Under the pieces are notes generated by a model. That model worked only from the letters and a program-made list of their open reading frames with translations, ran no database searches and had not been told where the DNA came from. Below, in pieces: positions 33,095-46,405 of a DNA stretch of 64,000 nucleotides (positions are counted from its first letter, which is position 1; every line of letters begins with the position of its first letter). The DNA comes from Eretmocerus hayati (Eukaryota; Arthropoda; Insecta; Hymenoptera; Aphelinidae), in the NCBI GenBank assembly GCA_029851415.1, contig CM056742.1, positions 149,921,121 through 149,985,120 of the forward strand, read 5' to 3'. A program made the position numbers and the translations under genes.

Positions 33095-34368
33095 CCCATG
33101 TAATTGTTAAGACATCATGAGTCATATACGATCATAGCCACCATAATTATCTTTAAGAAAAAAAAATCACTTTCTGGAGGTGATACAATACAACAGAGAC
33201 AGACATGTAGCGGTTTTCAAATAAGGAGATTCCCAAGGGTCCGGTGTTATGAACTCATGCAGAGTTCTATGATTCTCCATAATCTCTTATACTTATTCCT
33301 TTGGCTTTACCGAATCCTGTGTCAAATTAGTTGAGCAAGTGATTTTTCGAAGGGAAATCATCTAGGCTATGAACCGACAGTACTTTCAGACTTGTTCAAG
33401 ATTACACGTGCTTCAAGGAATTGATACAAAATTTCTGTCAGTTTCGATCATGAAATATTCTAAATATCAAATCGTGTATTACAGTCTTCACAAAAGATTA
33501 CCTTTTCATACCTTGAAAGATGACATATTCAAAATAAGGAGAACTCTGAACGAAAGTTTGACAAAGCGAGTAGACTGTTTTATTAAACGGCTAAAACATG
33601 TTTCTTCAGATTCTCTCACATTATAGTCAGGGAATGAAGAAATCGAAATAAATTCAAACAATTTGTACCCTTCTCAACAAGGCTTCAAGGATGTTCCTCG
33701 GTATACTAAATAGCGCAGTGAGTATACTTTCCGTACAGTAAATCAAAAATCCGCCTGCGATATTTGAGCAGGTTATTGGTTTGAGCTGTCATTTGTAATG
33801 ATGCCTATCATCCTCGTAACTGACCATTCTTTACAACTTGAATGAATGGTCCACCGAAAGCTCAGAAAGTTCAACTCCCGACACTTTTAATGCCAAACTT
33901 CATGAGCAAACAATTCAGGGTCAAACAGGCAATGTGATAGAGCGATAGTTTATTCGCATGGTAGATCGAAAATAAAATCATACGAATAAGGAAACCATTT
34001 TAACTCCATATTATTTTTGAATTTGTTGACAAGAATTATGAAGGATTTGCTGATAACCTGTTGTGCAAATAAATGATTTGAGGAAGATGAAACTCCGAAG
34101 AGTCAGCTGTTTATGGTCTCGGAGCTCGTAAAATACAACTGTATAATCTGTTAGAAAGAAAATTCCCGGATGAAAAAAGATCGGAAAAAATTCTGTGATC
34201 AACAGAAGATGAAACTCTGTGCAAAACTGTACCTAGAGAATAGTGCCTAGTTGAATATAGTATTCCACAGAGAAACAGAGATGCACAATTAGAAGAGATC
34301 GTAAAGTGCAAGGCTAGCGACTATAAGCGGCGTCATGGGATTAACTGACCGATACTCGGCTACCACAG
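33095..34368. other. Non-coding stretch
   Basis: No gene or repeat recognised. Confidence 0.5.
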
Positions 34369-34513
34369 CTCTGTCTATTCGGTTACGTGGAAGTCAGTGG
34401 GGAAAAGGAAATGGTGGCTGGTGAAGGAAGACGGATTATCCAAAATTCATTTGTTTTCGAAATACAAAGAGTTTCCCGATTCATTCCTGATGGAGAAAGA
34501 TGACATTATCCGG
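34369..34513 (+). CDS. Possible internal exon, product unknown
   Basis: Between an acceptor (CTCGGCTACCACAG|CT) and a donor (CGG|GTAGGTAG), 48 codons are open in one frame: SVYSVTWKSVGKRKWWLVKE then DGLSKIHLFSKYKEFPDSFL. Its charged and aromatic mix looks protein-like, but no family was recognised and no partner exon was found. Confidence 0.22.
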
Positions 34514-37500
34514 GTAGGTAGTTAGTTTGGAGATCAGGCGCATGTCTGACCAAATCACGACTTTTCTACTTGCCACGATGACTCAATGGAATCGCTCAAC
34601 GGAAAACTGTCTACAATTGTTCAGATTTGGAAGGCTCTGGTCTACGAGCCTAATAAGAGAGTAAATCAGCAATTTTTTTTATCCTTTTTACATTATTGGC
34701 AGTTTCTCGTGAATAAGGCTGCACTAATTCGATGCCTTTGAGTTACTAATTCGCTTGCGTAATACTGGATCAGCGCACCAATGCAGAATCTGATGGTTTC
34801 TATTTACAATCAGATGAAAAATGCTTAACATTCAGTGCATTTGATTTTGTGTACTTGATAAAATTTTGTAAAAATAGTAGAAACAAGACGCGAGAGGCCC
34901 AAGATCTTCCAAGTATAGGCAACAATATACTTTAACTTTTTTCTTTTTCTAACATTTATTTGACTTCATGTAGTTGATTCTAGGAGGATTTTACAGCATT
35001 GAATTTACGCAGCGATTATGTATTGTCACTGTAAGGCTGAACCTGACTTTCAGTTGATATACTAGGAAGTTTATTATTGATACATGGATCGCAAAAAAAA
35101 TAGAAAAGGTTTCGTAGAAACCCTTCGTCATTATTCTTTGAGTGAGAATTCCAGAGAACATCTAACCAAATTCATTGAGTACGAAAGCCCTGACATCCAA
35201 AAAAGTGATCGATCAGGATTCAGATTTGGCAGCACTGAATTCCAAGTGATTGAAAATTTTGCGGTTCTTCAATTCATTTGATATTCTATGTCTATTTTCA
35301 ATAATTGTAATTGTTCATCAATCGGAAAAAAGATACAAAAGGATTATAAAAGGCAGAAGTTCAGATAAATCAGGATAATTCATCATTTGAACTTGATTAT
35401 GGCTGTAACATAATTGAAGGTCGACGTTTGGTAAATGAAGATCTACGCAACACTAAAACGCGAATTCAACAACCTAATTCAAACGTATTACTTAAAAATG
35501 TACAAGTGTCAATGAATACGAACAAAAAATTTCAGTCAATTTATCGTGAGTACAACAAGGATACGTGTGAAATTTCTGTCTCCGCTAGGAATCTCATTCA
35601 CATAACCTAAATATCGCACATACAATACATCACGTCATCGCTAAACACTTCCCGGGCAAAAAATGTATTTCTCGATCGAAAAGACTCATGCACATCGGCA
35701 AGGTGCACCGGACTCGATCGTATAGCCACCAAATGCATGTGAGATACAGATAACATACGGCAACTAACGATGGCATAGTAGCGGCATGCGCGCGTCGAGC
35801 CGGTCTCCGCCTTAGCCATCCCTCCTATATACCCAACAACCGAGCTGATAAAAGGCTGGGGTCGGAGTTGCGACCCGCCAGTGGCACGTAAACCCACGTG
35901 TAGTGACGAGCCCGAGTTCGCGTAATATCCAATATATATATTTACTTACAAATACCTTTTGACCCCCCTCCAAAACCTTATCTACAGAGTTCAAAGTGTG
36001 CCACAGGTTGCGGCCCGAACGCATACTATACGCGTGCAAATAGCCCCATACATACATACATAATCAGTGCATCAAGGCCTCAACAGAGTTGTTCGATCGA
36101 CCGCTATCACCCGTCTACTCTACCTTTGAGGTGAGTTTCGTTACACTGGTTTACCCTGGACCTATATACAATTGCTCGAGTCTGATAGAGGCTGAGTATG
36201 TGTAAATACGAGATCTGACAAACGGCTGTGATCAGTGACCCTTACAGGCGACAGGCAGATACCTATACCTACAAAGCCAAATAATCGCTAATCTGGTTTC
36301 TGAAGAGTGGATTTAGGGATTGAGTAAGGCAGAGTTTGCGGCTGCTAAATTATGAGAGAGCCGAAGGGAATCGATCGATTTGGATATATGTCGATGGCTT
36401 ATAGAATGTATAGAGAGCAGAGCGTAGGAGAGAAATTCTGTGGAGCAGGGTTGAATATCCGCGAGACGTGGCCTCTGCCTCTCAACTCGACTTTCTGACA
36501 TTTCGAGTGAGCTCTGAAAAATGAGCGCGCGCGTGGTTGAGCTTTTTCGTAGTTATAGTAGAAGCTTCGATGATAGCCGACTCGGGTAAATTTTTGCCGG
36601 GGTACGGAAGTATAATGTGGAAATAGAGAGGTGCTTTTGGCAGATGGCTCCGTGTGAGTTATGAAAAGGATGGCATGACTGGACATTTCTTAAGAATAGC
36701 TTTTGTTGAGAGAAACTGATACCAGCACCTGATTCCTCAAGTTCCTTGATCGAATTGTTACTAGATATGAGAGGAAAATTCAGTGCTCAAATCGCAAATT
36801 TGAAAGGATAGGAGTTAGGTTATTCCACAAGGTAAACCAAATTTTGTAAACACCTTTCAATTATTCTACTCCTCACTCGATTCGAATTTTGCCAATGTCT
36901 CGATAACTTGACTTGTACAGAGGATGGATATGGAAAAGCTAGTCAGGTTTTGTCTTCAGTGGTTCTTATAAACAGAGCTGAGTGATTGAAATGTAAATGA
37001 TTTTCCTAGTATTCACAAGAGTTCCATTTCTTATACTGCCAAAAGGTCTATAGCTGTATTCCACCAATGACTTTACAAAATGTCTCGCCTTTCGATACAA
37101 TTAGTAAGAGTCACTCATTTTGAATTGCTTGGTTTACTTTAGAAGCACAGTTTTACTCGTCGAGTGAGAATACCTCAGATCGAAAAATTATAGGATTGAA
37201 AAAACTCCATGGTAAAGAAAGATGCAGGTTTAGATTTTTTTGGGAAGCAGACTAATTCATTACATATTCCAACTAGCAAGGGCCAATTCCTTGCAATCTC
37301 ATGTTCGTTCTGATAGTATAACATGTTTTTACGAGGTATTCCTTATGAAAAGTCATTTGTTCAATGGTCGAATAATCTTGAGCATTTTTGCAATTTCTCC
37401 TTTCACCAACGCAGAAAATATCTTCAATCCACGGAACTGGCCAGTGCCCTCTTCCAGAAACAATCATACTGAAAGGCATTCCTTTCTTGTTTATCAGAAG

Positions 37501-37939
37501 TCTGGAGCGTCCAAAAAACGAACAGACTACAAGAGCCTTTTCATCGCGAAAAGTTGACAAAATCTGATTGCGTCAACTCTGAGATTGGTCCTTCGAAATT
37601 CCACCTTCATAACCTAAGTACTTTTTTTGTGTAAACAGCACTGCTGATTTCGAGATTTCGTAGCTCAAAGTATCTGAAGTGAGATCTCATTATCTGGAAA
37701 AATAACCTAACAGAGAAATTGAGCAACGCTAGCAAAAGTAAAGCATACATCCTTTACTCAATTTTCTTCATTTGGGAAGTTCTAACACCTAATATACTCC
37801 ATTGAAAAGCGGAAGCCGGGTTATCGCGATGCAGTCACCATGCAGGCTGAAAACCGTTCAAATTTCTTGGCGAATCTCTTGCGATTTGGCTTAGCAACAA
37901 GTTGACGAATATTTAATATTATCTCATTTGTAATGTAAC
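34514..37939. other. Intergenic DNA with CpG-richer block
   Basis: 35690-36660 is CpG-richer, with a strong donor match TTTGAG|GTGAGTTTCG at 36131 and an AT run TCCAATATATATATTTAC at 35928. It could be a gene's 5' end on the plus strand, but no coding exon is visible. ORFs on both strands at 37240-37560 are unsupported. Confidence 0.35.
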
Positions 37940-38620
37940 TGTACCCAACTTGCCCCCATTAAGCCATTTTCTTAATCATTTCAAAGCCTGTCCTAAGACC
38001 TTCAAAATGAGTCAAAGTACATTCAATTTGCCCCCATCATTTAAAACAATGTAAATCGGCGATAAAAGACATAAAATCGCTTTGATCCGTTTTTATCACC
38101 GTGCAGAGACATATGAAGCTTTTCGACGGCACGGAATACTTTTTCCGCCATTTTTTCACGTGATAACTACGTTCTGAAAAAGAAGTCGCACTGTACGCCC
38201 TTTTGAGATATACCTATGAAGACATGTTAGGTACACTCCGGTGTCGGCCTTTTTGATTTTCAAATCATCTCCATGTTTTTTACATTAAATCGCTCCAAAT
38301 CAGAGTTTAGCAACTCGGAAGTGCGGATTTTGAAGATCTTGAGACAAGAAATCAAATGCGCTAAAGTAAGTTGAGATTGGTCGAATAAAAATAAATTCGC
38401 ACCGGTTTTGATGAACGCGATTTCCTCGGTGATTTCTTAGCCGTGCAAACACGAAAAATGGAAAACTCACTTTATATTTTCTGGAGAACGCAGAAATGAT
38501 CCGGGGTCGATGAAAACTACGTATTTTCTCATATTCTAACATAACAAACGTAAAAAAAATTGTGGGAAGGTCAACGAGCGCCCATTTCCGAGATCGGCAT
38601 ATGGGGGCAAGTTGGATACA
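37940..38620. mobile_element. TGTACCC-TIR element, copy 1
   Basis: Ends TGTACCCAACTTGCCCCCAT and ATGGGGGCAAGTTGGATACA: a TIR of about 20 bp with one mismatch. The 681-bp interior is non-coding. It is homologous to 52320-53042, nearly identical over about 120 bp near the right end (around GCCGTGCAAACACGAAAAAT) and more diverged on the left. The target duplication is uncertain. Confidence 0.85.
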
Positions 38621-40149
38621 CTTACCTTATTCGTCAATTCGTCATTTAGCCCAAAATGCACGAGAATCGGAGAAAAATGGGAATGAAAATGTGTCTATAT
38701 CACGGGTTAGGAGGTGCTTGCGATCAAGTGTTTACATTTTTCTCCGATCCTCCTGTAATTCGTGCTAGACAACAGATTGTGAAATACTAGTTGGGCAATA
38801 ACAAGTATTCGACAACTTGTCTCAAAGTTTGAATCACCAACACTTTTATGTGAGATGTGTTTTCAAGTTTCATGGTCGCGGTGCAAGGTGATGCACGTCG
38901 TCTTCCCCCCTCGTCTTCAGTACAATTTTAGTTAATGAAATGACAGATCGCGAGTAACAAACAGTAAAATATGCCTAATTCGAGCATCTCTTATCCGGAA
39001 TTTCCGATAACAGGCAACTCTTGAATTATATGTAAGACCCTGATCTACATGTTAAATGGCTATGGTTTTTGGAGGAAGCGCTCATATTTTAAAGGACCCG
39101 AATTACAGGAGTACCCGTAAGGACAGGTTTCATTGTGATTAAATGCTCTTATAACCGTAAACCGTAATGCTTAAGTAGCACGTAAATAGACTCGTTTGCA
39201 TTATTACATTCACGATCAAACCATTTATTTTACAATAGGACGAACTTGCAAAGATGGAATCTCTCCAAATTGACAATGAGTCACTCTTCGGAAACCGTTG
39301 GATCCTTTTACATGATCAACCTTTATCGAATAAACGGCTGCTCGTGCGTGGTGATTTTTCTATTGATCATCTGTGTAATCAAATCGCGAGGTCACTCTTC
39401 CATTTAGTTAGAAAATTCTCATATTTGAGCTTAACCAACAGTGATCTATTCTTTACAATTCAATCGCTCACATTTCAAGCTTCAAAGCTTGATAAGAGCC
39501 CCTTCCTCTTGCGCCCTCACTAAACTCCATATCAGTTCCAACATAGGCAAATTATTTTGAACAATGACAGCCTAAAATTCTTCCATGTGAAATGACCGTC
39601 ACAATTTCTCATTTTGAAATGCAAAGTAACAGAGCTTGTCATTAAAAATGTTTATCGACTTTAGAAGACACTCCATCACGTAAATTGCTTTTTTATTGAC
39701 CTCTGCATTAATACAAACTCTGAATATTTCATAACTTTGAATTTAAAAAATTGCACTCCTACCGTAGCAAACGTACTAGAAATTCTCAACTGCATATTTT
39801 TTCATTCAATATCGGTTATTCATCGATGAACTTTCGCTCAAATTGAAAATAGCTGCGAATCAACTTCCCCATGATCAGTAGTGGTTATCTCGCTTGATTG
39901 ATTCAAACAATGCATCAACCCTTATCTGTGAATATGGTACCTTTTCTTGTCTTGATTCTCTTTCTCCATCAACGTAATCCAAAGAACCAGAGCAATCAGT
40001 CAATCCCAGAAGGAGAAAGCTTGAATAAGCAAGCGCGGTTGAGCACGAGATAACTCTACAGTTCACCAGAGGCAATCTAGTGCCAGATGAGACAAATCAT
40101 CATCCTTAGTTGAATGGATTGAAAAATACAGGAGAAGTTTCACAATTTC
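38621..40149. other. Non-coding stretch
   Basis: No gene or repeat recognised. Confidence 0.5.
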
Positions 40150-42930
40150 GACGTGGGTAATTTCAGGTCCGGATCACGGATTGGATGAAACTTTCGAATA
40201 ATCTTATTTAAGCACCCAAAGAAGATACCCAGAATTTTAGACGCTATTGCTCAAGCGTTTCCGAGCCGCAGCCAGAAACATAAGGATTGTCTATATGTTA
40301 CTGTACATCGTATTGTCTATAATATCGTATGACCATTTTAAGGTGGACACACCTTGGCATTTTTTTTCTTTGCGAGGTACAAATTGGATCAAAGTTGATT
40401 CTTACATGGTTCGACCTTCTGCCTTGAATGGTGAAGTGAACAAATTGAGAAAATGGAAAATTCGACGGGAACGGGAAAATTTTTTTCGAAATATTCAAGA
40501 AAAATAAGTTTGCTATACGGCATCGTGTAGCTCATGAAAATTTGAGTCCGAAATGACTTGTCCGATAATTTTTTTATTACTCAATTTTCCAGGAAAACTC
40601 ATGGAAAAGAGCTGATTTTGAATTTGCCACCACAATCGTCGCAGAGGTTAGACGCTTCACCCGTTCAGCAATGTTATTGTTTTGGTGTAATGCCACGTGC
40701 TCTGTTGTGATGCAAACCCGTGATGCAAACTCTTGTTATTGTTTTGGTGTTTAACCTATGATCACTTATAGGTTATCCAACCACGGCGTTCACGATGAAA
40801 ACTCGAGATCGACTGGCAATGATGATCGGCTTTATACCGCCGCAAAATATTAGATGATTTGAGCATGTACTCTTGCAATTTCAAGTACAAGAGTCCAACA
40901 ATGCGTGAAAAACTGTATAGTAGTCATGCGATCAAAACTCTAATGTAGATCGAAATTTGAACAATGCCGCATCCAAACCTGTTATATAATAGTAATGCCG
41001 AGCAGGTTCAGGTGGTGGCTCTCAATTTCAGAAATTTTATCGCCCAAATTCTGACTACAAAGTTAAAAAAAATCCGAAAAATCGTGGCTTTGAGAGCTTC
41101 CCCACGAGACCAGATTTCTATTAAGTGGGTGGGATTTTCGAAAATTGCAAACGTGAACCTACTAAAGAACGGTGATACCAAGCAGATTCGATTTTTGCAT
41201 TTTGATCATAGAAGTTTTGTCAGCTAAAATCTAACTACAAAGACTGAGATGAGATTGCATCAAAGTGAATTGTAAGTTCGAGTAGCGACAGTAACCCGTA
41301 ACTGGGGAGTATAAAAAAATTATTTGAAAATTGTGACCCTGACTGCCCAGCTATGGGATTATGATTTTCAAAGGGTTTTTGAAGAATTCCACACGTGAAC
41401 CTACTGGAGATCGTAATATCAACCATATTCAAGTTTGAAATTTCAAGAAAAACTCACTCACTTTCGAAAATTTTGATATCATGTTTGGGGGAGTCAAATC
41501 CACAATTTTTCTCAAATGTTCTCCTACTCCTCCGCTACTGGATACCGGTTCAATTCATGTTTATGATCTACCATTGATGCAAACTTTTCCGAACGTTATA
41601 GTCAAATTTGAGCCGACAGGACTTCTAAACTTGAAGAGCAATACTCGAATCTGATGGTATCACCAATTTCTGAGAGGTTCGTGCTTGAAACTTCCCGAAA
41701 ACTCATCCACTTTCAAGAACTTTGGTATCATAACTGAACAGCGTCGAAACCACAATTTTTCGCGTATTTATTCACGCCCCTATTATGAGATACTGTCTTA
41801 ACTTCTGCCCATTAGCTGTCTAACTATGATGCAAACTTTTTTCAGGCTTTGTGTTCAGATTCTGGTTGAGAAAATGATCAGAAGTCCGAAGCAGTATTCA
41901 AACCTGCTTGGCATCACCATTCTCTAGTAGGTTCACGTTTGTAATTTTCGAAAAACCCACCCACTTTATAGAATTCTGATCTCGTGGGGAAGCACCCAAA
42001 GCCACGATTTTGGGATTTTTTTTACTTCTCAAACTTTGTAGTCAGAATCTGAGCGATAAAACTCCTAAAATTGAGAGCCACCGCCTGAATCTGCTAGGCA
42101 TTACTATTATCTAACAGTTTTGAATGGGGCATTGTTCAAATTTCGATCTACATTGGAGAATTTTGATAGCATGACTACTATACAGTTTTTCACGCATTAT
42201 TGGACTCTTGTACATGAAATTGCAAGAGTACATGCTCAATAAATCTAATATTTTGCGGTGGTATGAAGCCGATGATCATTGCCACTCAATCTCGAGTTTT
42301 CATCGTGATCGCCGTGGTTGGATAACCTACAAGTGATCATAGGTTAAACACCAAAACAATAACAAGAGCACGTGGCATTACACCCAAACAATAACATTGC
42401 TGAACGGGTGAAGCGTCAAACCTCTGCGACAATTGTGGTAGCAAATTCAAAATCAGCTCCTTTCCATGAGTTTTCCTGGAAAATTGGGTAATAAAAAAAT
42501 TATCGGACAAGTCATTTCGGACTCAAAATTTGATGAGCTACACGATGCCGTATCGCAAAGTTATTTTTCTTGAATATTTCGAAAAAAATTTTCCCGTTCG
42601 CATCGAATTTTCCGTTTTCTCAATTTGTTCACTTCACCATCCAAGGGAGAAGGTCAAACCATGCAAGAATCAATTTCGATCAAATTTGTACCTTACAGAG
42701 AAAAAAAATGCCAAGGTGTGTCCACCTTAAAATGGTCATATGATATAGGCCCATGTCAAAAATCATACGTAATAGGTACACCTGTAATGCTAATGTCTTT
42801 TGCTGTAGCTAGGAACCACTCGAGCGTTAGGGTCTTTTATTTGGGGTTTCATCTTTTGGTGCTGAAAGCAGACTATTTCCAAAGTTTTAGCCAAATTCTT
42901 GACCCGGATGTAAAACACTCTGCTGGTGGA
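40150..42930. mobile_element. Foldback-like element with arms of about 1.35 kb and internal subrepeats
   Basis: The two halves are inverted copies about an axis near 41543 (paired landmarks sum to 83068-83098): GGTGGACACACC 40342 with GGTGTGTCCACC 42715, CTCGAG 40802 with 42291, CCCACGAG 41101 with CTCGTGGG 41981. The outermost 110 bp (40155-40262; 42800-42925) is a repeat also found at 55672 and 57388. The inner arms contain a subrepeat marked by GTGAACCTACT at 41153 and 41395 (242-bp spacing), mirrored at 41926 and about 41684. No transposase frame. The architecture resembles Drosophila Foldback elements; homology to them is not claimed. Confidence 0.85.
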
Positions 42931-43292
42931 TTAAGTTCATGTCTCCGTGTCAAAATCCGTCATGGAAAACAATCCACAGAATTGACAATATCAAACTATT
43001 TGGACTTTTTTCTGACGAATAAGTTCTTCCAAGCACGGATTGGCTCACCCCGAGAACCTGAAGCAAATGATGGCCACGTCAAAGCCTGAAGCGTAGGAAG
43101 AGCCACGAAGAAATCTCCCTACATTTCTCAAAGAGAAACAGGCAGCACAAAAAAATGTTGCTCGATTTTTACGATAATTATTACGCAATAAAGAAGATTC
43201 ATAAACTACTCTGACGATTCGCTTGATCGGTAATATTGATATGTATCGATAACATTCAAAAAGTGCTTCAACATATTTTGTATTGACCAAGT
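42931..43292. other. Non-coding stretch between two elements
   Basis: No gene or repeat recognised. The open frame running across 42625-43089 overlaps the foldback arm and is composition-driven. Confidence 0.45.
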
Positions 43293-43296
43293 CATA

Positions 43297-44320
43297 CACG
43301 GTAGGCGAGAAGCGTCAGGTTATCAAACAAAAATGCCAAACAAATCGGTACACGTGGCGTTTTTCCACAGATCGAGACGAAGAGAATCCCGTTGACCCCG
43401 TAACCGTGCATGGCTGCTCGGTTTTTCAAATGAACTACGATTTTCAGTTTTCACTGCGAAAACCCGTCATTTCGATGTAAAATTTGACGAGAAATTCGAT
43501 AAGGATGACAAATTTGCGATGAAATAGGGCCTAAGTCTCGAAATTCGAGTTTTCCTGGAAGAAACTACTTTTTTGATATTATCTTCAGCTTTGATGGATA
43601 TGAAAGTATTTTTTCCGTAAAATTCAGCTTTTTTTACATCGAAATAGCAGTGTCTTGGATACTTTTTTCATCAGATTCTTTACTAGTGAGAAATCAATCA
43701 AAAATATGAAAAATCGAATTTTTTACGAATTTTGAGAACAAAAATAGGGCCCCAAATTCGCCCGGATGGCTTTCGGAGCCCGATCACTGCAGCACATGTG
43801 CTTTCCATCTCATTGATCATGTAAAACATGTACCTAAAGTTACAGAAAAATTCCTGATCCGCGACACAAAAGCTGATGATATTAATGATGCCGAAGTGCA
43901 TAAAAGCGTTTTAAAAAGGATGACTCACGTGTACATGTGATTCGAATCACAGTAACTCTATAAAAATAAAACATCTCTTTTTGGACTGGCTTGGGAGTTT
44001 CATCAATTCACTTCGCTGATGTTTGAATATTAGCACCTTCTGTTCTTTTTCTTCGTGAATTTTCTAGCCAACTTGCGCGGAGATATTATGGTATAATTGA
44101 GAACCAGCCACAGACAACTCCAAAAGCGTCATTTTCATCAAAATGACGAGTTTCCGCAGTAAAAACTAAAAATGGTAATTCTACTCGCATTTGAAAAACC
44201 GAGCAGCTTCCTTTACGGGTTGAACGGGATTCTCTTTATCTTGATTCGTAGGTTTTTCACCACGTGTACTGATTTGTTTGGCATTTTTGTTTGATAATCT
44301 GACGCTTCTCGCCTACCGTG
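43297..44320. mobile_element. Long-TIR element, 1.02 kb, with CATA flanks
   Basis: Starts CACGGTAGGCGAGAAGCGTC and ends with the complement GACGCTTCTCGCCTACCGTG. TIR similarity extends about 200 bp (AACAAAAATGCCAAACAAAT; GAGAATCCCGTT; GCTCGGTTTTTCAAATG). CATA stands on both sides (43293-43296, 44321-44324), a possible 4-bp target duplication. The interior is non-coding. Confidence 0.85.
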
Positions 44321-44324
44321 CATA

Positions 44325-46092
44325 AATTAGTCGGGTACGAATATTGAATATTGACATATCTCTACCAGAGAAGCTCGGTACCACGGTGAAACATAGACAA
44401 TTGATTAACTTGAGGTATCGATTTCGAATCGGAATCAGAATTTGGATCGTGGAAGAATATGAGATTCAATTTGTTCTTCGAAAAAAAAAAAAAAAAAAAA
44501 TACCAAATACATAGCTAGAGTACGATTTCAATCATTCCTATCAATATGACGATGGAAGCAGTAATTTCTCCTCGAACTACCAAGGTTTAACAAGTTCACG
44601 GAGGTGATTTTCTTTTCAAGGACAGAGAGCTTACTTCTGAAGCTTGAGTGTTAATTGTCGTAAGAAAATAGAAATTATTTCATAGAAAGGAAATTTTCAC
44701 TGCTACTATATGTACAGTTTTTTAATAACTCCTTTTAATTTATCTCTTTCATTTTCAGAGATGAAAAAGAGAAACGATATTTAATGCGATGATGTCGTAG
44801 TTCGTGTATATTGGTTGAAAAATGTCATCCAAGCGGTAGATATGTACTTCTGTGGGATTCTGAAATAACGTGTGGGATGTTGTAGGAACCTTTATTACGC
44901 TCGGGGGGGGGGGGGAGATTTCTCGATTTTTTTTCGAGGATTTTTCTTGTGCTTTTTTAGCGCAATCATCTGTTTTCTAATCCAGTGCCACTCCAGAAAA
45001 CTATATTGGGAAAATGGGTCAAAATGTGGTTTTTCCTTTTTTTGTGCCTTGGTGAATGTGAAGCATTGCGATGAGGCTCGTTCGGATTCGGACGGGCAAA
45101 TTTATCAGTATTAGGCATCACATCCTCTAGCTATAATGATCAAAATACTATTTTTTGGTCGCTCGGTGAGCATGCATATTTTAGGTCGCAATATTGCCTA
45201 AAATAATATTCACTTCGTCTGCCTCGTTTCAAGTGCATTTACCTCATTCCAGTCCTTTTCGCACTAATATTTTCTCAATGCTCATTGTGAGACTCAACTT
45301 CCCCACGTCCCAGAGTATCGGAAAATTAATAATCCTACTTCAAGGAGTACTTTTTCGCGAAAATCTATTTCAACTTAACTTCTTGATTGGGTCCTCACCC
45401 CATTGGTCCGACTTTTCAACGCCCGACGACAAAGATCGTAACCCACTTTTCCAAGGTACCTGAGAACTAAATGAACAACCAAAACCTAATGACTGTAGCT
45501 CAAACCATTTAGCCGGGAGATCAATTATAGTGCGAAAATGTCAGGTCTGTGTCGTACTTTAAATGTCAGGTTCGTGATACGCTACCGCGTTTCCATGTTA
45601 TTCTTATGGTACCGACAAGTGAAATGTTTCAAAAATTGAAAAATACATTTTAGAATCTTCGGAAGTGAGATAGACGGCTGGCACATTTTCGACCCTCATG
45701 TATCAAAATTTTCGAAGGTTTGAAAATCATTTACCCGTGAAAATACTCCTCAATATCGATTATCGTGTACATTATTCGAATAATCGAGTCCGAACTAGCA
45801 ATTCAAGAGTAGAACCGCAGTTAGATTGACTTCGAAAGATTTTGTTTTGATTCAAATTACCTCAACGCTAACGATTTTTTCAACAATATTCGTTCAAAAT
45901 TTGGGGTTTGAATAAGAGTTATAAACAGATGATTTATGTATTTTTTCTTTAAACAATCCCATACGATGAAGGGAAGAAGTGCCGTGTACCATGACAGTGA
46001 AGTTCATGACAAATCTTGTAATACGGTAGAGAGCTCACCTTGACAGGTAACTGATCGATACTCATCATTTAAAATTACACTAGAACTCTAAG
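44325..46092. other. Non-coding stretch with homopolymers
   Basis: Contains A20 at 44481-44500 and a G-run at 44903-44916. No gene recognised. Confidence 0.5.
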
Positions 46093-46093
46093 A

Positions 46094-46405
46094 CGCGCGC
46101 GTTGCGCGCGGATGGTTACGATGGCTTGAAATTCTGGAACATACGGAAAAAGCTATTGTGTTTCAACAAAAAAAAAAAAAAAATTATGCAGGTATATATG
46201 GTACCAGAAAGGAGCAAATATGAAATAGTATACAAATATGGAATGGAAATGTCATTCATCTATATGTTTATCCATCTAACATGCCTCGAAATCGAAATTT
46301 ATGGATTGCTGATTCAAAAATTCACGACTGTCTGAGGGATTTTTCGAATAATCTCAAAAGCTATCCAATCTACGAAGTGCGCGCGCTGCGCGCGCATGGT
46401 TCAAT
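46094..46405 (+). repeat. Segment bounded by GC-rich direct repeats
   Basis: GCGCGCGTTGCGCGCGGATG near 46095 and GCGCGCGCTGCGCGCGCATG near 46380, both continuing GGTT, lie about 285 bp apart in the same orientation within otherwise AT-rich DNA. A16 at 46168-46183 lies between. The nature of the element is unknown. Confidence 0.5.

Noticed and set aside
42625..43089. 154-codon plus-strand open frame
   Set aside because: It spans the arm and terminal module of the Foldback-like element and is not kept open in the other arm.
43939..43952. B-box-like GATTCGAATCA suggesting a tRNA gene
   Set aside because: It is a small palindrome inside a TIR element; no cloverleaf, A box or acceptor stem could be built around it.
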